From positions 1-54,683 of the forward strand of contig CANRGB010000004.1 in the NCBI GenBank assembly GCA_947630005.1: a stretch of DNA of 54,683 bases, in the 5' to 3' direction. The stretch comes from an uncultured Lachnospiraceae bacterium (GTDB lineage: Bacteria > Bacillota > Clostridia > Lachnospirales > Lachnospiraceae). A program made the translations under genes and the position numbers. This document shows positions 53,020 to 54,683 of this stretch, piece by piece (within the stretch, counting starts at the first letter, position 1; each line of letters begins with the position of its first letter). Below the pieces are notes generated by a model. That model saw only the letters and a program-made list of their open reading frames with translations, was not told where the DNA came from and searched no databases.

Positions 53020-54490
53020 GCGTTCCGCGAAAAAGATCCGCACCCGGGAAATCCGGCTCGATCAGGATAATCCCGAAATCGGAACGCGCAACACGGAACT
53101 CGGCATTATCACTTATACATTTGTGTTTCTGTTTATTATCATGATCGGCTATCTTGTCTACCTGAATATCTGGGAAGTCGATTCGCTCAACGCCAATGTC
53201 TATAACACGAAGCACGACGTCAACGTGGACAAATATATCCGCGGATCGATTTTGTCCGCCGACGGCACGGTGCTTGCCGAGACGCAGGTGGCGGACGACG
53301 GGACGGAAACGAGAGTGTATCCCTGCTATAATATGTTCGCGCATGCCGTCGGCTATTCGACAAACGGAAAGTCAGGAATCGAGTCGGCTTATAATTCCGA
53401 TCTCCTTTCCTCCCACGCGTCGCTTCTGACGCAGATCCGGGATGAATCGAACGAACAGAAGGCGCACGGAGACACGCTGGTCACCACTTTGAATTATTCT
53501 CTTCAGAACACGGCTTACCAGGCGCTTGGGGGGTATAACGGCGCTGTGGTGGCGCTTGAACCGGATACCGGCAAGATTCTTGCCATGGTCTCCAAACCGG
53601 ATTATGATCCGAATCAGATCGGAGAGCTTTGGGAAAGCCTGATCAGCGACGAGTCAAGCAGTGTGCTTCTGAACCGCGCGACGCAGGGCCTGTATCCGCC
53701 GGGATCCATATTCAAGATACTGACCGCGCTTTCGTACATGAGACAGAAGCCGGGCGCATACAGGAATTTTTCTTATGAATGTACATCGGAGCTCACCAAA
53801 GAGGGCGTCACGATCAGCTGCTATAATCATACCGTGCACGGCAGGGAGGATCTGAAAGCGGCGCTGTCCCATTCGTGCAACACGGCTTTCGCCTCGATCG
53901 GCCTGGAGCTGGATACCGGCGCATTCCACTCTCTCTGCGAGGAGTTTCTGTTCAACAAGGCGCTTCCGACTACGCTGATGCACAGCACCTCGAAATTTAC
54001 TCTTGAGGACAACGCATCCTACGGAGAGCGGATGATGACGGCGATCGGGCAGGGCAGCACGCTGGTCACGCCGCTTCATATGGCCCTGATTGCGGCGACG
54101 GTCGCCAACGGCGGCATTATGATGAGGCCCTATATCGTGGATCATATGGAAACGTACGACGGCGATCCGGTATCCTCCACAAAGCCTTCGTCCTACAAGC
54201 GTCTGATGACGGCGGAGGAGGCCAGGATTTTGAAGGAATTCATGACCGAGACGGTCACGGCCGGCACGGCAACGGCGCTTAACGGCTATGGATTTACGGC
54301 CGCCGGGAAGACAGGATCGGCTGAATTTGTCCTGAACGGGACCGAAGGAACCCATTCGTGGTTTATCGGATTTTCCAACCTGGAGAATCCGGATCTTGCG
54401 GTCGCCATCATCGCGGAGAACGGGGGAACCGGAAGCGATACGGCGGTTCCCATCGCGGCTCAGCTCTTTCGGACTTACTACGGGGTATAG
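52979..54490 (+). CDS. Penicillin-binding transpeptidase (PbpA/class B type)
   Basis: Peptidoglycan transpeptidase paired with the SEDS protein. ATG 52979 lies inside the SEDS gene after GGCAGAGGAG. A charged N-terminus precedes one membrane helix (TYTFVFLFIIMIGYLVYLNIW). The transpeptidase motifs are SxxK (SIFK, Ser243-Lys246), SxN (SCN, 299-301) and KTG (444-446). The short linker before the transpeptidase domain resembles PbpA-type proteins (503 aa) rather than large PBP2. Translational coupling to the SEDS gene supports a single synthase. Confidence 0.94.
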   Translation: MAQGSKNGRSGKNERSAKKIRTREIRLDQDNPEIGTRNTELGIITYTFVFLFIIMIGYLVYLNIWEVDSLNANVYNTKHDVNVDKYIRGSILSADGTVLAETQVADDGTETRVYPCYNMFAHAVGYSTNGKSGIESAYNSDLLSSHASLLTQIRDESNEQKAHGDTLVTTLNYSLQNTAYQALGGYNGAVVALEPDTGKILAMVSKPDYDPNQIGELWESLISDESSSVLLNRATQGLYPPGSIFKILTALSYMRQKPGAYRNFSYECTSELTKEGVTISCYNHTVHGREDLKAALSHSCNTAFASIGLELDTGAFHSLCEEFLFNKALPTTLMHSTSKFTLEDNASYGERMMTAIGQGSTLVTPLHMALIAATVANGGIMMRPYIVDHMETYDGDPVSSTKPSSYKRLMTAEEARILKEFMTETVTAGTATALNGYGFTAAGKTGSAEFVLNGTEGTHSWFIGFSNLENPDLAVAIIAENGGTGSDTAVPIAAQLFRTYYGV

Positions 54491-54593
54491 GCGGACGGCG
54501 CCGCTCCCCGGAGCAGATGATTTTTGGCCCCTGTTTTTGGAAATTCCCCAAAATTTCGGGAACCGCGGAGGAATGAACCGGAATATTTATCTC

Positions 54594-54622
54594 TTGCGTG
54601 ATTCACAAAAAAGAGTTATACT
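54594..54622 (+). promoter_or_regulatory. Sigma-A promoter of the gene starting at 54667
   Basis: TTGCGT (54594-54599), 17-base spacer, TATACT (54617-54622). The predicted start (near 54629) leaves a 38-base leader with AGGAGGA. Confidence 0.75.
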
Positions 54623-54666
54623 GTTTTCAGTCATTTTTGGCACAACGCATAGCAGGAGGAATTGCA

Positions 54667-54683
54667 ATGATTGAGGCAACAAG
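54667..54683 (+). CDS. Unknown gene truncated by the right edge
   Basis: ATG 54667 is preceded by AGGAGGA at 6-base spacing and the promoter at 54594. Only MIEAT is visible, so the product cannot be identified. Confidence 0.7.

Noticed and set aside
54575-54674. Small ORF of 33 aa beginning MNRNIYLL
   Set aside because: The GGAGG lies too close to the ATG, and the frame covers the promoter and start of the next gene.

Overview
The window is a continuous stretch of housekeeping chromosome from an endospore-forming, GC-rich member of the Clostridia, most likely family Lachnospiraceae. The evidence is the Firmicutes order infB-rbfA-nrnA-truB-ribF-rpsO-pnp, the sporulation genes yqfC, yqfD and spoIVA, clostridial families (DUF3048, DUF896, BaiN-like flavoprotein, Gx transporter), strong AGGAGG-type ribosome sites and consensus sigma-A promoters. 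The genus cannot be named from the sequence alone. Every gene I can support lies on the + strand. I see no tRNA, rRNA, insertion sequence, prophage or CRISPR array.

Layout. 1-8.9 kb: translation and RNA metabolism. IF-2 lacks its 5' end but shows a long RGQ-rich repeat; RbfA, NrnA, TruB, RibF and a small DUF3592-like membrane protein follow, then rpsO and pnp, each with a structured leader. 9.0-11.3 kb: an unusual lipoprotein with a 72-bp tandem repeat, two SH3b domains and a TrpX-like binding lobe. 11.4-15.5 kb: an M18 aminopeptidase and a methionine ABC transporter (metQ-metN-metI) with a consensus promoter, a candidate operator and a strong hairpin after metQ. 15.6-21.6 kb: yqfC-yqfD-phoH-ybeY, a DUF3048 protein and a SpoVB/MurJ-like flippase. 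21.7-24.5 kb: proline synthesis, in which 5-formyl-THF cyclo-ligase is fused in frame to ProA. 24.8-34.9 kb: miaB, mutS, mutL, a transglutaminase-like protein, miaA and ynbB.

34.9-42.0 kb: two flavoproteins, an AI-2E family permease, an MBL-fold protein and two adjacent PP-loop sulfur-transfer enzymes (LarE and TtcA-like). 42.0-45.7 kb: a secreted GH5 glycosidase, spoIVA with a sigma-E-like promoter inside a start-region hairpin, and a SleB-type cell-wall hydrolase. 45.9-54.5 kb: a Gx transporter, ruvAB, zapA, a U32 peptidase-family protein with a 42-bp repeat, and a SEDS glycosyltransferase/penicillin-binding protein pair. A new transcription unit begins at the right edge.

Most genes are densely packed and translationally coupled. 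The main signals beyond routine annotation are the composite lipoprotein (8997-11276), the cyclo-ligase-ProA fusion (22744-24540), the spoIVA hairpin that would hide the Shine-Dalgarno only in read-through RNA, and the regulatory RNA or DNA structures at rpsO, pnp, metQ and metQ/metN. I found no clear multi-gene system of unknown type. All assignments are from motif reading, not database searches.
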